From the NCBI RefSeq assembly GCF_004340525.1, contig NZ_SLWX01000003.1:310001-374000 (forward strand): DNA of 64,000 nt, given 5' to 3'. The notes beneath the pieces are model-generated. The model made no database searches. It was given only the letters and a program-made list of their open reading frames with translations, and was not told the DNA's origin. The position numbers and the translations under genes were made by a program. The DNA comes from Chromatocurvus halotolerans. Its GTDB lineage: Bacteria; Pseudomonadota; Gammaproteobacteria; Pseudomonadales; Halieaceae. Positions 49,544 to 60,568 of this stretch are shown here, one piece after another (the stretch's first letter is position 1; each line of letters opens with the position of its first letter).

Positions 49544-49813
49544 ATGTCAGGGCAGGAACCGCCAAAAATCGAATTTCCCTGCGAGTATCCGATCAAGGTG
49601 CTCGGCCGACGGACAGACGCCTTCAAGCCCACAGTCATTGCTGTATTTGAACGCCATGCGCCGGGCTTCGACCAGACGGCGATTGCAGTGCGTGACAGTC
49701 GCAAAGGCACTTTCGCCGCCATTACGGTAACGATAACCGCCACCGGGGAACAGCAGCTCGCGGCCCTGCACCGGGATCTCATGGCCACGGGCCTGGTGCA
49801 GATGGTGCTGTGA
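49544..49813 (+). CDS. YbeD-like DUF493 protein
   Basis: An 89-aa protein of the conserved YbeD family between dacA and lipB, its normal place in gammaproteobacteria. The core [17 protein letters not shown]...[18 protein letters not shown] matches the family. Proposed to be an allosteric regulator-like ACT fold; role unknown. The ATG follows GAGGCAG; its stop overlaps the start of lipB. Confidence 0.92.
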   Translation: MSGQEPPKIEFPCEYPIKVLGRRTDAFKPTVIAVFERHAPGFDQTAIAVRDSRKGTFAAITVTITATGEQQLAALHRDLMATGLVQMVL

Positions 49814-50433
49814 AGCCGCCGCCGCTCATTCTGCGGCGCCTCGGCGAGGTGGATTATGCGACCGCGCTTGAGCGCATGCGCGACTTCACCCAGCAGCGCA
49901 CTGACGCGACTCCCGACGAGCTGTGGCTTCTGCAGCACCCCGCGGTATTCACCCAGGGGCAGGCGGGCCGGTCGGAGCACCTTCTGGCGACCGGAGAGAT
50001 TCCTGTCGTGCAGGTGGATCGCGGCGGCCAGGTGACCTACCACGGTCCGGGGCAGTGGGTGGTCTACCTGATGATCGACCTGCGCCGCCGCACCTACGGC
50101 GTGCGCGTTCTGGTGGAGCGCATGGAGAAAGCCGTGGTGGCGACGCTGCGTCACTACGGTATTGACGCTGCTCCCGATGCCGCTCGACCGGGCGTCTACG
50201 TGCGCGGCAAAAAGATCGCGTCTCTCGGGCTGCGCGTGCGGCGGGGCTGCAGTTATCACGGTCTTGCGCTCAACGTCGACATGGACCTGGCGCCTTTTCA
50301 GCGCATCAATCCCTGTGGACACGCGGGACTTGAGGTCACCAGCATGGCCCGGCTGTTGCCGGAGCACGAACTGGTGATGGATGACGTCGGCGAGCGACTC
50401 ATTGGGCGCCTGCAGCTCGAGCTTGGCCGCTGA
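49810..50433 (+). CDS. lipB: Octanoyl-[ACP]:protein N-octanoyltransferase
   Basis: A 207-aa enzyme that moves octanoyl from acyl carrier protein to lipoyl domains. [16 protein letters not shown] is the family signature, KKIASLGL carries the Lys and [12 protein letters not shown] the Cys of the catalytic pair. The GTG start overlaps ybeD by 4 bp. The usual next gene, lipA, is not here; prfC follows instead. Confidence 0.96.
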   Translation: MKPPPLILRRLGEVDYATALERMRDFTQQRTDATPDELWLLQHPAVFTQGQAGRSEHLLATGEIPVVQVDRGGQVTYHGPGQWVVYLMIDLRRRTYGVRVLVERMEKAVVATLRHYGIDAAPDAARPGVYVRGKKIASLGLRVRRGCSYHGLALNVDMDLAPFQRINPCGHAGLEVTSMARLLPEHELVMDDVGERLIGRLQLELGR

Positions 50434-50529
50434 CGCGAGCGCAGCCCGCGTGCCTTGGCTCTGGTACACTGCGCGCCGCGCCGGGGCCTTCCCGGAAATC
50501 CATCACTCAACAGGACAGTCAGTCGCGCC

Positions 50530-52113
50530 ATGAACAACAGTGACGTGCAGCAGGATATCGCCAGGCGGCGCACCTTTGCCATTATTTCTCACCCGGACGC
50601 GGGCAAGACCACGATGACCGAGAAGCTGCTGCTGCTTGGCAGCGTGATCCAGACCGCGGGCATGGTGAAAGGCAAGCGGGGTCCTGCGGCCACCTCCGAC
50701 TGGATGACCATGGAGCAGGAGCGCGGTATTTCCGTGACCTCCTCCGTGATGCAGTTCCCCTACCGTGAGCGCATGGTCAATCTTCTTGATACGCCGGGCC
50801 ACGAAGATTTTTCCGAGGATACCTATCGCACGTTGACCGCCGTGGATTCCGCACTGATGGTGATAGACGGTGCCAAGGGTGTGGAAGACCGGACCATCAA
50901 GCTGATGAACGTGTGCCGGCTGCGCGACACGCCAATCATCAGCTTCGTGAACAAGATGGATCGCGATATTCGCGACCCGATTGAGCTGCTGGACGAGATC
51001 GAGTCAGTGCTTGGCATTGAGGCAGCGCCGATCAACTGGCCAATCGGCATGGGCGTGGGTTTTCGCGGCGTGTACAACCTGTACGAGGACACGCTCAGCG
51101 TCTATGAGCCGGGTCACAACGCTGAACGCTTCGAGTCGCGGCAGATTGCTGGCCTGGACTCCGACGCCGCGCGGGAACTGCTTGGCGACGAGTACGAGTC
51201 CTTCCGGGAGGAGATAGAGCTGGTGCGCGGCGCCAGCCACGAATTTGACAAGTCAGCCTTTCTTGCCGGCAGATTGACACCGGTGTTCTTCGGCACGGCG
51301 CTGGGCAACTTCGGTGTCAGTGAAATGCTCGACCGATTCGTCGACTGGGCACCACCGCCGCTGGAACGCGAGGCCAGCCAGCGGGTTGTGGCGGCGGCTG
51401 AGCCTGGGTTCACCGGTTTTGTTTTCAAGATCCAGGCAAACATGGACCCGCGGCATCGCGACCGTATTGCCTTCATGCGGGTGTGCTCCGGGTGCTACAG
51501 CAAGGGCATGAAAATGCGCCACGTGCGCCTGGGTAAGGACGTAAAAATTGCCGATGCCGTGACCTTCAAGGCCGGTGAGCGATCCCTGGTGGAGGAGGCC
51601 GTTGCCGGCGACATTATTGGCCTGCACAACCACGGCACCATCCAGATTGGCGACACCTTTACCGGCGGTGAGGACCTGCAGTTCATCGGCATTCCACACT
51701 TTGCGCCGGAGCTTTTCCGGCGCATCCGGCTGCGCGACCCTATGAAGTCCAAGCAGTTGCAGAAGGGTCTGCAGCAGCTCTCAGAGGAGGGCTCGACCCA
51801 GGTATTCTCTCCGCTGAATTCATCAGACCTCGTGGTAGGCGCTGTCGGCCAGCTGCAGTTCGATGTGGTGTCCTACCGACTCAAGGACGAGTACAAGGTG
51901 GAGGCCCTGTATGAGCCGGTCAATGTCTATACCGCGCGATGGGTATACGCGTCAGACCCGCGCAAACTGGAGGAATTCCGCAAGAAAGCCGCCGACGACC
52001 TCTCCCTGGACGGCGGCGGCTACCTCACTTACCTGGCGCCGACCCGTGTGAAGCTCGCGCTGATGGAAGAGCGCTGGCCGGATATTCAGTTCAGGGCAAC
52101 CCGAGAGCATTAA
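50530..52113 (+). CDS. prfC: Peptide chain release factor 3
   Basis: A 527-aa GTPase that recycles RF1 and RF2 from the ribosome. G-motifs are [13 protein letters not shown] (G1), DTPGHEDF (G3) and VNKMDRD (G4), and [20 protein letters not shown] is typical of the C-terminal domain. The ATG at 50530 gives the normal N-terminus [21 protein letters not shown] composite palindromic repeat begins 17 bp after the stop. Confidence 0.97.
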   Translation: MNNSDVQQDIARRRTFAIISHPDAGKTTMTEKLLLLGSVIQTAGMVKGKRGPAATSDWMTMEQERGISVTSSVMQFPYRERMVNLLDTPGHEDFSEDTYRTLTAVDSALMVIDGAKGVEDRTIKLMNVCRLRDTPIISFVNKMDRDIRDPIELLDEIESVLGIEAAPINWPIGMGVGFRGVYNLYEDTLSVYEPGHNAERFESRQIAGLDSDAARELLGDEYESFREEIELVRGASHEFDKSAFLAGRLTPVFFGTALGNFGVSEMLDRFVDWAPPPLEREASQRVVAAAEPGFTGFVFKIQANMDPRHRDRIAFMRVCSGCYSKGMKMRHVRLGKDVKIADAVTFKAGERSLVEEAVAGDIIGLHNHGTIQIGDTFTGGEDLQFIGIPHFAPELFRRIRLRDPMKSKQLQKGLQQLSEEGSTQVFSPLNSSDLVVGAVGQLQFDVVSYRLKDEYKVEALYEPVNVYTARWVYASDPRKLEEFRKKAADDLSLDGGGYLTYLAPTRVKLALMEERWPDIQFRATREH

Positions 52114-52130
52114 TGGCTGGGTGGCTCCGA

Positions 52131-52252
52131 CTGGTCTGCCCTGCGGGATAAATGGCTTTCGAGACTCGCCGTGAACCCATCCATGGGGGCTCAGCGGCGC
52201 CATCCATGGCGCCGATGGTCTCGAAAGCCATTTATCCCGCAGAGCAGGCCGG
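52131..52252. repeat. Composite palindromic repeat, copy 1
   Basis: Arms 52131-52165 and 52218-52252 match at 32 of 35 positions as reverse complements (inner 25 exact). Within them lies the shared unit 52157-52226, which starts TTTCGAGAC, ends GTCTCGAAA and contains the inner palindrome GGCGCCATCCATGGCGCC. The outer arms (CTGCGGGATAAATGG...) occur in no other copy. It separates the convergent prfC and glutathione peroxidase genes and could act as a two-way terminator. Confidence 0.92.
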
Positions 52253-52315
52253 ACAGTGCCAGCGGGGTGTTATGTGGAGCCCTCTGTTCTGGCTTGAAGA
52301 GGGTGGCTTCGAGGT

Positions 52316-52798
52316 TTACAGAAGCGCTTCAATGTCTTTGCGGAGGTCTTCGGGTTTGGTGGTGGGCGCGTAGCGCTTGACGACTTCACCCTCGCGGTTG
52401 ATCAGGAACTTGGTGAAATTCCACTTGATCCCTTCACTGCCAAGGGCGCCGCGGGCGGACGACTTCAGGTGCTGGAACAGGGGGTCGGCATCGCTGCCGT
52501 TGACGTTGACCTTGCCGAACATCGGAAAGGTGACGCCGTAGTTGAGCTGGCAGAATTCGCTGATTTCGGCATTGCTGCCGGGGTCCTGGCTGCCGAACTG
52601 GTTGCAGGGGAAGCCGAGCACCTCAAAACCGCGATCCGACAGGTCGGCGTAAACCGATTCCAGGCCGGCAAACTGTGGCGTGAAGCCGCACTTGGAAGCG
52701 GTGTTGACGATCAGCAGGACCTTGCCGCGGTATTCGCCGAGGTCTACGGGTTTTCCGGTGCTGTCACTGCAGGTGAAGTCGTAAACGGTTTTTGTCAT
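52316..52798 (-). CDS. Glutathione peroxidase family protein
   Basis: A 160-aa thiol-type peroxidase. Active-site Cys37 lies in [13 protein letters not shown], with Gln/Trp partners in [10 protein letters not shown] and [10 protein letters not shown]. As in most bacterial GPx (BtuE-like) Cys replaces selenocysteine. It likely reduces lipid and other peroxides with thioredoxin or glutathione. It is on the same strand as the desaturase upstream, 44 bp away. Confidence 0.95.
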   Translation of the reverse strand: MTKTVYDFTCSDSTGKPVDLGEYRGKVLLIVNTASKCGFTPQFAGLESVYADLSDRGFEVLGFPCNQFGSQDPGSNAEISEFCQLNYGVTFPMFGKVNVNGSDADPLFQHLKSSARGALGSEGIKWNFTKFLINREGEVVKRYAPTTKPEDLRKDIEALL

Positions 52799-52842
52799 GG
52801 GGTTCTCCCTGGCCTTTCGGCCGCAGATACAGGCAGTGCGGA

Positions 52843-54018
<1,176 letters not shown>

Positions 54019-54112
54019 GCCGCAGTCTGTCTCCTGTGATGACCCGGGAATAGTACCGGTTTGGTACGGGGATGTCTGCGTGCCAGCATCAGTGCCGGTG
54101 ACTCACTCGTGC

Positions 54113-54937
54113 TCAGTCCGAGGCAGGCAGCGCCAGCTTCAACAGTAGCGGATTATGGTCGGAACTGGTCACTGGCAATGACTCCGCGAGGACGGTATCC
54201 AGGCCGCGCAGATAAATATAGTCCATGGCCAGGCCGACGATGCGACTGCGCAGGTCTGGCTGGAAGCCGACGCGGTGCAGTCCATGGCGCGCGGCCAGCG
54301 CATCCAGCGCCGCGAGACGGCTCTGGCTCCAGGCGTTGATGTCACCGCCAAGAATTACAGGGCCGTCGTGTGCGATGAGCAGCGGATCGAGAGCCTGCAT
54401 CTGCTGGCGGAAGACCTGGGTCCCGATAGTCAGGTTAATGCCATGCAGGTTGATGGCGAGAAGAGGTCGGCGCTGGCTGCCAACGGCGTACAGGGTCACG
54501 CTGGTGGCTTTGGGGGTTCCTATCCAGGGTTCAACGCTGCGAAGGCTGCAGTGCAGTGACGACGGTGCTGTACTTGCCGACATGACGCCGGTCGCGCTGC
54601 CGGCGAGGGAAAAACCCGGCGCAAAGTACTGATAGGGAAGCCCTTTCAGCAACGGGTCCAGTCGTGCGCCGGGCCTAGCCTCCTGCAGAAACATCAGGTG
54701 AGCGCTGTCACCCAGCCACTGCAGGTCTCGCTCCCAGCCCTGATCGAGTCCCTTGTGCAGATTCCAGCTCAGAAGACCGAAAACGCGCGGCAGGAAAGGC
54801 GCGGACGTCGAGTGTGCGCTGCGGGTAATGGCGCCGCGGCAGGTCTCGATATCCGCGGAAGTGCTGCCAGGCCAGGCATCGGAGTAAGCGGCCAGGGACG
54901 TTGTCATCGACAGCATCAGCAGTAGGAAAAGGCGCAT
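54113..54937 (-). CDS. Endonuclease/exonuclease/phosphatase family protein, secreted
   Basis: A 274-aa protein with a signal peptide (MRLFLLLMLSMTTSLAAYS). EEP motifs are LLSWNLHKG, MFLQEARPG, LGGDINAWSQSR (the usual GDxN) and TSSDHNPLLLKL. It is therefore a predicted metal-dependent phosphodiesterase/nuclease exported to the periplasm. The substrate is unknown. The glutamine-synthetase-like gene lies just upstream on the same strand. Confidence 0.85.
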   Translation of the reverse strand: MRLFLLLMLSMTTSLAAYSDAWPGSTSADIETCRGAITRSAHSTSAPFLPRVFGLLSWNLHKGLDQGWERDLQWLGDSAHLMFLQEARPGARLDPLLKGLPYQYFAPGFSLAGSATGVMSASTAPSSLHCSLRSVEPWIGTPKATSVTLYAVGSQRRPLLAINLHGINLTIGTQVFRQQMQALDPLLIAHDGPVILGGDINAWSQSRLAALDALAARHGLHRVGFQPDLRSRIVGLAMDYIYLRGLDTVLAESLPVTSSDHNPLLLKLALPASD

Positions 54938-54947
54938 GGCAGGCGTG

Positions 54948-56294
54948 TCACAGTTGCTGCAGGTAGGTCTGGTACTCCATCGTCGTGATGTGGCGGTGGA
55001 ACTCAGTGATTTCCTGCGTTTTTGTCAGCCCGAAATTGTACTGCATCTCGCGGCCGAGCGCGCGGCGGATAAAGTCTGACTGGCCGAAGAGCGCCAGAGC
55101 GTCCTGCATGTAGACCGGCAGCCGGGGCTCTTTCGACTGCTGATAGCCATCGCCTCGCAGCGGGCTCGGTGGTGCCAGGCGCTGCTCTATGCCGTCGAGT
55201 GCCGCCGCGAGCAGGACAGCACAGACAAGATAGGGATTGGCATCGGCGCCGGCGACGCGATGTTCAATGCGACGTGCCTTGCTGCTGCCTGCGGGGACCC
55301 GCACGGCGACGGTGCGGTTCTCATAGCCCCAGGTTGGTGAGGTGGGAGCGTGACTGCCGGTCTGGAATCGGCGAAAAGCATTGAAGCTCGGGGCGAAGAT
55401 CGCGAAAGAGTCCGGCATGTAACGGATGCAGCCGGCAATCGCATGCAGCAGCGCCGGTGTGCCGGTGGGAGTGCCATCATCGAAGATATTGCGATTATTC
55501 CGGTCGAGAACACTGCAGTGCACGTGCAGGCCGTTACCGGCCTCGTTTTCGAAGGGTTTGGGCATGAAGCTTGCCACCAGCCCATGCTTCGCCGCTATTC
55601 CCTTGATGAGCCGTTTCATCATGAGAATCTGCCGCGCCGCCAGCGCAGGGCTGTCGACGTGCAGCATGTTGATTTCATACTGTGAGGGTGCGGATTCCTT
55701 GACCACGCCATCGAAGGGCAGATCCTGCAGCTCACACGCACGATGGATGTCCTCGAGCATGGGCTGATGGCGGGCGAGTATATCCAGGCCATACAGATTG
55801 CCGCCGACGGGGGCGCGATTCGCGGGGTGGGTATCCGAGTGCGTCGGTCCTTTGCCGTCCCATTCAACCAGACTGAACTCCAGCTCTGCCGCGACCACGG
55901 GCTTCCAGCCGCGGGCGCGATAGCGCGCAACCACCTTCTTCAGAACCTGACGGGGGTCGCCGAGGTAGGGGTCGCCGTTGGGCTTGAACATCGACAGCAT
56001 GACCTGGCCATGTTGCTCGCCGGGGGACCAGGGCGTGGGCAAAAGAGAGCCCTCAACGGGGCGGCATACACCGTCCTCGTCCCCCGAAGCAAACACCAAT
56101 TCCTCTATGTCCCTGCCCCAGATATCCAGACTGAGCGCGCTTCTGGGAAATTTCAGCTCGCCGCCGTAAATCTTCGACAGTTTGCTGCGAGGTACCCACT
56201 TGCCCCGCAAAATACCGTTGCAGTCCGGCAACAGCGCCTCAATCATCGTGACATCGGGGTGGGCACGGAGAAACCAGTCGACTTCTATCGCCAT
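54948..56294 (-). CDS. Glutamine synthetase family protein, likely gamma-glutamylpolyamine synthetase
   Basis: A 448-aa GS-fold ligase. The beta-grasp N-terminus (ALLPDCNGILRGKWVPRSKL) and catalytic domain with AAELEFSLVEW, NEAGNGLHVHCSV and ENRTVAVRVPAG resemble the PuuA/SpuI-type enzymes that glutamylate putrescine and other amines, rather than GlnA. No adenylylation Tyr loop is evident. The next gene upstream encodes a LuxR-type regulator, consistent with inducible amine catabolism. The amine cannot be read. Confidence 0.87.
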   Translation of the reverse strand: MAIEVDWFLRAHPDVTMIEALLPDCNGILRGKWVPRSKLSKIYGGELKFPRSALSLDIWGRDIEELVFASGDEDGVCRPVEGSLLPTPWSPGEQHGQVMLSMFKPNGDPYLGDPRQVLKKVVARYRARGWKPVVAAELEFSLVEWDGKGPTHSDTHPANRAPVGGNLYGLDILARHQPMLEDIHRACELQDLPFDGVVKESAPSQYEINMLHVDSPALAARQILMMKRLIKGIAAKHGLVASFMPKPFENEAGNGLHVHCSVLDRNNRNIFDDGTPTGTPALLHAIAGCIRYMPDSFAIFAPSFNAFRRFQTGSHAPTSPTWGYENRTVAVRVPAGSSKARRIEHRVAGADANPYLVCAVLLAAALDGIEQRLAPPSPLRGDGYQQSKEPRLPVYMQDALALFGQSDFIRRALGREMQYNFGLTKTQEITEFHRHITTMEYQTYLQQL

Positions 56295-56420
56295 AATCCG
56301 TCCCCATTGACCCCGCGGTCGGCCGCCATCCTTGGCGTCAACGCCCGCAAGGCCAGACTATCTGCAAGAATCGGCCCGCTCACAATGCCTCATTTAGGGT
56401 ACGCCGGACGGTGACGGGAA

Positions 56421-57266
56421 TCAGGCGGGAGCCATGTAGATACTGAGCGGGTCGCCGCCAGCTGCCTCGCCAAGGCATGACATGCTGTTTATGAAAAGCG
56501 CAAACAGGTCTGTCTGCGAGCTGACGTCGAGTTTTCGGTAGATGTTCTTGCGATGCCGCCGCAGCGTTTCGCGGGCAATGTCCAGACGGGTGGCAGAGAC
56601 CTCGGTACTGTAACCCCGAAGCATGAGTTCGAGGACATGCTTTTCTCTCGGTGACAGAACCGATGAGCCAAAGGTCCGGAACGCGAGATCGATCTGATGG
56701 TCGATGCCGGGCTGTATCAGGTTACTGATAGCGAAATTGTCGAACCTGCTGTGTGACACCATCAGCTCGGACACGGCGTCGGCGAGGACATACAGGCGTT
56801 CATATTCGTCGTCGCTGAAGGGGCCGCTGGCCGGCAGGCGCATCATGCTCAGATTGATTGCATTCCCGCCGTCAAGGCGGGCGAGGAAAATGGCTTCGTC
56901 CACTGTTCCGGTGTCGGCATAGTAGTCGGTGTAATAAGACGACTCCTCGAGAGCGTCACCAGTGAGCCGGGAGAGGCGATAAATCCGGGATTTCGGGCTG
57001 TTCATGGACGCGCGAAAAAAAGGATCTTCCCGGTAAGGGCCTTCGAGATACATATCGACCTGTGCCGAATAGGCGGCAGCGGGAATGTTGTGGTAAAGCA
57101 GCCTCGGCGGCAGATCCGGGTGATACAGCCAGATTTGCGGGTAATTGATCAGGACCTGCCCCTGAACGGCGCTTATCAGTGCGGGGAAAAAATCATCTGT
57201 CCCGAGGCTGCTGATGGCGGCAGACAGATCCCGGTTCCACTGGCTCAGGCGCTTTATTTCCGACAT
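56421..57266 (-). CDS. LuxR-type transcriptional regulator
   Basis: A 281-aa protein. Residues ~1-195 form a sensor-like N-terminal region of unclear family; residues ~205-265 are a LuxR helix-turn-helix with LSPREKHVLELMLRGYST, ARETLRRHRKNIYRKL. It lies 126 bp upstream of the glutamine-synthetase-like gene on the same strand and may control it. There is no lux-type autoinducer synthase nearby. Confidence 0.86.
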   Translation of the reverse strand: MSEIKRLSQWNRDLSAAISSLGTDDFFPALISAVQGQVLINYPQIWLYHPDLPPRLLYHNIPAAAYSAQVDMYLEGPYREDPFFRASMNSPKSRIYRLSRLTGDALEESSYYTDYYADTGTVDEAIFLARLDGGNAINLSMMRLPASGPFSDDEYERLYVLADAVSELMVSHSRFDNFAISNLIQPGIDHQIDLAFRTFGSSVLSPREKHVLELMLRGYSTEVSATRLDIARETLRRHRKNIYRKLDVSSQTDLFALFINSMSCLGEAAGGDPLSIYMAPA

Positions 57267-57348
57267 GCAGCAGTCGCGTCAGCTGTTAAATTGGCGTGGA
57301 GTTTGGCGACCGGCCTGAGGGATGTCAATTCGCAGCCCGGGCTATCGG

Positions 57349-57930
57349 TTACCAGGGCAGAGGACCGGTGCGCCAGCGCTGCTGCCAGGCCCGGTAAACC
57401 TTGTTGCTGTAGCGCCGAGTGCCGCTGCTGCCGTTGTAGGCAGCGAGGGCGCGATGCAGGTCGCCGTCCTCGCGATCCCTGTAGAACTGCAGTATGCGAC
57501 AGCCATAGTCGAGGTTGGTGGGGTTGTCTGTCAGGTTATCATCCGGTCGTCCGATCTCCCGTCGCCAGAACGGCATCACCTGCATGAGGCCCTGGGCACC
57601 CGCACGGGATACCGCAAAACGATTGAAGGCGCTTTCGACCTCAATCACGGCAAGCACGAGTTCGGGCGGCAGATCGCTGCGCAGGGCGGCCTGGTGGATC
57701 AGATTCAGCAATTGCAGCCTTTGCTCCGGGCTGGAGATGAAGGCAGACAGGCGCGTCGACATGTCGACAAGCCAGACCTCTGCCGCAAAGCGATCCCGAA
57801 AGCTGTCGCTGCGAGCAATCGTGCTTTCGAGGAAGCGTCGCAGCGCTGCCGTATCCCCAACGTCGGCGGCGGCCGTGCCGCCGGTCGTGAAAACGGTGAT
57901 TGCGGCAAGACAGCGGCGGCGCGTCAGCAT
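57349..57930 (-). CDS. SLT-domain lytic transglycosylase
   Basis: A 193-aa exported enzyme with an N-terminal RRR-type signal (MLTRRRCLAAITVFTTGGTAAA). The catalytic Glu is in VIEVESAFNRFAVSRAGAQG, followed by LMQVMPFW and ALAAYNGSSGTRRYSNKVY, the SLT core. It cleaves peptidoglycan strands non-hydrolytically. It sits 15 bp after proS on the same strand, so they may be co-transcribed. The twin Arg run could also be a Tat-like signal. Confidence 0.92.
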   Translation of the reverse strand: MLTRRRCLAAITVFTTGGTAAADVGDTAALRRFLESTIARSDSFRDRFAAEVWLVDMSTRLSAFISSPEQRLQLLNLIHQAALRSDLPPELVLAVIEVESAFNRFAVSRAGAQGLMQVMPFWRREIGRPDDNLTDNPTNLDYGCRILQFYRDREDGDLHRALAAYNGSSGTRRYSNKVYRAWQQRWRTGPLPW

Positions 57931-57945
57931 TGGCGGCGTCAGCGG

Positions 57946-59664
57946 TCAGTCTTCGGCGGCCATTTTTTCGTGCAGGAATGCCATGGCATCGCCCTCGGGA
58001 ACCCGGACGGCATCGGTGTCGCGACGGCCCTTGTACTCCAGCTCGCCGTCGGCGAGGGCCCGATCACCAATCACGATCCGATGCGGGATGCCCATGAGTT
58101 CCATATCGGCGAACTTGATGCCGGGGCGTTCATTGCGATCATCCAGCAGCACTTCCATGCCAGCATCAACGCACCGCTGGTAAAGGGCTTCTGCGCTCCT
58201 GGCTACGGCCTCGGACTTGTGCATGTTAAGTGGGACGATGGCCAGCGTGAACGGTGCCATTGCCGTTGGCCACACAATCCCCTGCTCGTCATGGTTCTGC
58301 TCAATGGCGGCGGCAACGATCCTGCTGACACCGATACCGTAGCAGCCCATATGCAGCGTTACCTGGCGACCGTTTTCATCCAGTACCCCGGCATTCATTG
58401 CTTCGCTGTATTTGGTGCCCAGCTGAAAAATGTGCCCGACCTCGATGCCGCGCTTTATCTGCAGGCGGCCGTTGCCGTCGGGGCTGGGATCGCCGGCGAC
58501 CACTTCCCGCAGATCGGCGATTTCCGGCAGGGGCAGATCCCGTTCCCAGTTGACGTTGATAACGTGATGGCCATCGCGGTTGGCGCCGCAGCTGAAGTCG
58601 GCGAGATGCGCCGCAGCGTGATCGGCGATCACTTTCACGCCGAGATTCCGCGGGCCGAGCGATCCGAAGCCGGCGCCACAGAGCGCCTTGACGGTATCCT
58701 CGTCGGCCATCACCAGCGGAGAGGCCACGCCCTCGAGCTTCTCCGCCTTGATGGTATTCAGCTCGTGGTCGCCACGCAGGACCAGTGCGACCAGAGAGCC
58801 GTCTTCAGAACCCTCCACCAGCAATGTCTTGACGGTTGCCGATGGGCTTATGCCCAGTTGCTGGCACAGGTCAGCAATGGTTTTTACACCCGGTGTCGCT
58901 ATTTCCTCGAGTGTTCCTGATGGCGCCGGGCGGGGTGTCGAGGCCGGCATCGCAGAGGCCATTTCCACGTTCGCCGCGTAGTCGCTGCCGTCACTGAACG
59001 CAATGCTGTCTTCGCCGGAATCGGCGAGCACATGAAATTCGTGGGAGGTACTGCCGCCGATGCTGCCGGTGTCTGCCAGCACCGCACGAAACGACAATCC
59101 CAGCCGCTCGAAGATTGCCGTGTAGGCGGCATGCATGACGTTATAGGTTTCGCGAAGCGAGTCGGCCGTTGCGTGGAAGGAGTAGGCATCCTTCATGAGG
59201 AATTCGCGCGACCGCATGACGCCGAATCGCGGGCGTATCTCGTCACGCACCTTGGTCTGTATCTGGTACAGATTCAGCGGGAGATGGCGATAACTGCTGA
59301 TTTCGTTCCGGACCAGGTCGGTTACCACCTCCTCGTGAGTGGGGCCAAGGCAGAAGTCGCGATCGTGTCGGTCCCTGATGCGCAGGAGCTCGGGGCCATA
59401 CTGTTCCCAGCGGCCTGACTCCTGCCACAGCTCCGCGGGCTGGATCATCGGCATGCTGATTTCCTGGGCGCCGGCGCGGTTCATTTCCTCGCGTACAACG
59501 GTTTCCACCTTGCGCAGCACCTTCAGTCCCAGCGGCAGCCAGGTGTAAAGCCCGGATGACAGCTTGCGGATCAGTCCCGCGCGAAGCATCAGTCGATGGC
59601 TGATGATTTCTGCATCGGCAGGCGTTTCCTTGAGGGTGGCGACAAGAAAGTGGCTGGTACGCAT
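57946..59664 (-). CDS. proS: Prolyl-tRNA synthetase
   Basis: A 572-aa class II synthetase of the bacterial type with an INS editing domain between motif 2 and motif 3. Motif 1 is near [20 protein letters not shown], motif 2 includes [17 protein letters not shown]-like [20 protein letters not shown], and motif 3 reads [17 protein letters not shown]. It charges tRNA-Pro and clears mischarged Ala. It is divergent from the HU gene. Confidence 0.97.
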   Translation of the reverse strand: MRTSHFLVATLKETPADAEIISHRLMLRAGLIRKLSSGLYTWLPLGLKVLRKVETVVREEMNRAGAQEISMPMIQPAELWQESGRWEQYGPELLRIRDRHDRDFCLGPTHEEVVTDLVRNEISSYRHLPLNLYQIQTKVRDEIRPRFGVMRSREFLMKDAYSFHATADSLRETYNVMHAAYTAIFERLGLSFRAVLADTGSIGGSTSHEFHVLADSGEDSIAFSDGSDYAANVEMASAMPASTPRPAPSGTLEEIATPGVKTIADLCQQLGISPSATVKTLLVEGSEDGSLVALVLRGDHELNTIKAEKLEGVASPLVMADEDTVKALCGAGFGSLGPRNLGVKVIADHAAAHLADFSCGANRDGHHVINVNWERDLPLPEIADLREVVAGDPSPDGNGRLQIKRGIEVGHIFQLGTKYSEAMNAGVLDENGRQVTLHMGCYGIGVSRIVAAAIEQNHDEQGIVWPTAMAPFTLAIVPLNMHKSEAVARSAEALYQRCVDAGMEVLLDDRNERPGIKFADMELMGIPHRIVIGDRALADGELEYKGRRDTDAVRVPEGDAMAFLHEKMAAED

Positions 59665-59807
59665 AGAAAGCTCACAGTGCTGTTTTGGCGGTATCGCGAG
59701 TTTACGTTTGAAAGAAGAAAGGGTACAGAAATTTGCGCTGTCATGGTGATTCGACGTGATTTACGCTGGAAAACCAGTGTTTTCCGGCGTTTAGCAGTGA
59801 ATAAAGC

Positions 59808-59836
59808 TTGTATTACAGTATTTCATGTTTTATACA
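59808..59836 (+). promoter_or_regulatory. Predicted promoter of the HU gene
   Basis: TTGTAT (59808-59813), 17-bp spacer, TATACA (59831-59836), giving a ~90-nt leader. Upstream at 59765-59788 is the imperfect inverted repeat GCTGGAAAAC/GTTTTCCGGC, of unknown use. Confidence 0.65.
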
Positions 59837-59932
59837 TGATGAAGAGTCGGGTACAGGCAGTGCGCGAGGGATTCAACAGTGCCTGCTGCACGGCTTCGAG
59901 GCCATTTTTACAACAGAGGGAAGGACTGAAAC

Positions 59933-60379
59933 ATGGCAACAGCTAAAGCAGCAGCACCAAAAAAAGCGCCCGCTAAAAAAGCGGCGGCCAAGAAAGCCCC
60001 AGCAAAAAAGGCACCCGCCAAGAAGGCGCCCGCCGCAAAGGCAGCGCCCGCAAAAAAGGTCACGGCTCTGCAGGAGAAAATGACCAAGACCCAGATTGTC
60101 ACCACGATTGCAGAGAATACCGGTCTGAGCAAGAAGCAGGTCGGTGACGTGATGGGTGAGCTGGAAACCCTGATCGAGCGCAGCATCAAAAAGCGTTCCG
60201 TGGGTGAATTCACCCTGCCAGGGCTCATGAAAATCACGACGGTGAAAAAGCCTGCACGCAAGGCTCGCAAGGGGATCAACCCGTTCACCGGCGAGCCTAC
60301 CGTCTTCAGTCCGAAGCCGGCGAGCGTTGCGGTAAAAGTGCGTCCCCTTAAGAAAATGAAAGAGTTCGCTGCTTCCTGA
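59933..60379 (+). CDS. HU-family DNA-binding protein with Lys/Ala-rich N-terminal tail
   Basis: A 148-aa nucleoid protein. Residues ~1-45 are a histone-H1-like run of KKAPAKK repeats; residues ~50-148 are an HU/IHF fold beginning MTKTQIVTTIAENTGLSKKQVGDVM, with a GEFTLPGLMKITTVKKPARKARKGINPFTGEP DNA-binding arm. The arm keeps the RxxxNPxTG-like motif. Standard HU is ~90 aa, so the tail is an addition. It resembles the tails of the phasins in this window. Preceded by AAGGA. It probably bends and compacts DNA. Confidence 0.9.
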   Translation: MATAKAAAPKKAPAKKAAAKKAPAKKAPAKKAPAAKAAPAKKVTALQEKMTKTQIVTTIAENTGLSKKQVGDVMGELETLIERSIKKRSVGEFTLPGLMKITTVKKPARKARKGINPFTGEPTVFSPKPASVAVKVRPLKKMKEFAAS

Positions 60380-60385
60380 TTCGCT

Positions 60386-60418
60386 GCTCCCGGGTGCGCG
60401 GCAAGCGCGCCCGGGAGC
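60386..60418 (+). terminator. Hairpin after the HU gene
   Basis: A 14-bp stem (GCTCCCGGG-T-GCGC against GCGC-G-CCCGGGAGC, with one T-G pair) and a 5-nt loop lie just after the stop codon. The T-run is poor (ATTCATC), so the hairpin may stabilise mRNA more than terminate. Confidence 0.65.
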
Positions 60419-60568
60419 ATTCATCGCCACTGGACTTGTGTCTCTCCAGTTCGGCCCTCGTTTCATTCTGTCACTTGTGCATCCAATTCATTGCTTGGCC
60501 GCACTCCTGCCCGTGGGGTAAAATCCGCGCCTCGTTTTTTCTCGATTCCCTGAATCAGGTGTAACGGC

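Noticed and set aside
48448-50469. 673-codon minus-strand open frame
   Set aside because: Antisense of dacA, ybeD and lipB, which have full catalytic motifs. High GC content makes such long shadow frames common.
57322-58920. 532-codon plus-strand open frame
   Set aside because: It lies opposite the transglycosylase and proS, both clearly recognisable on the other strand; its own sequence has no family features.
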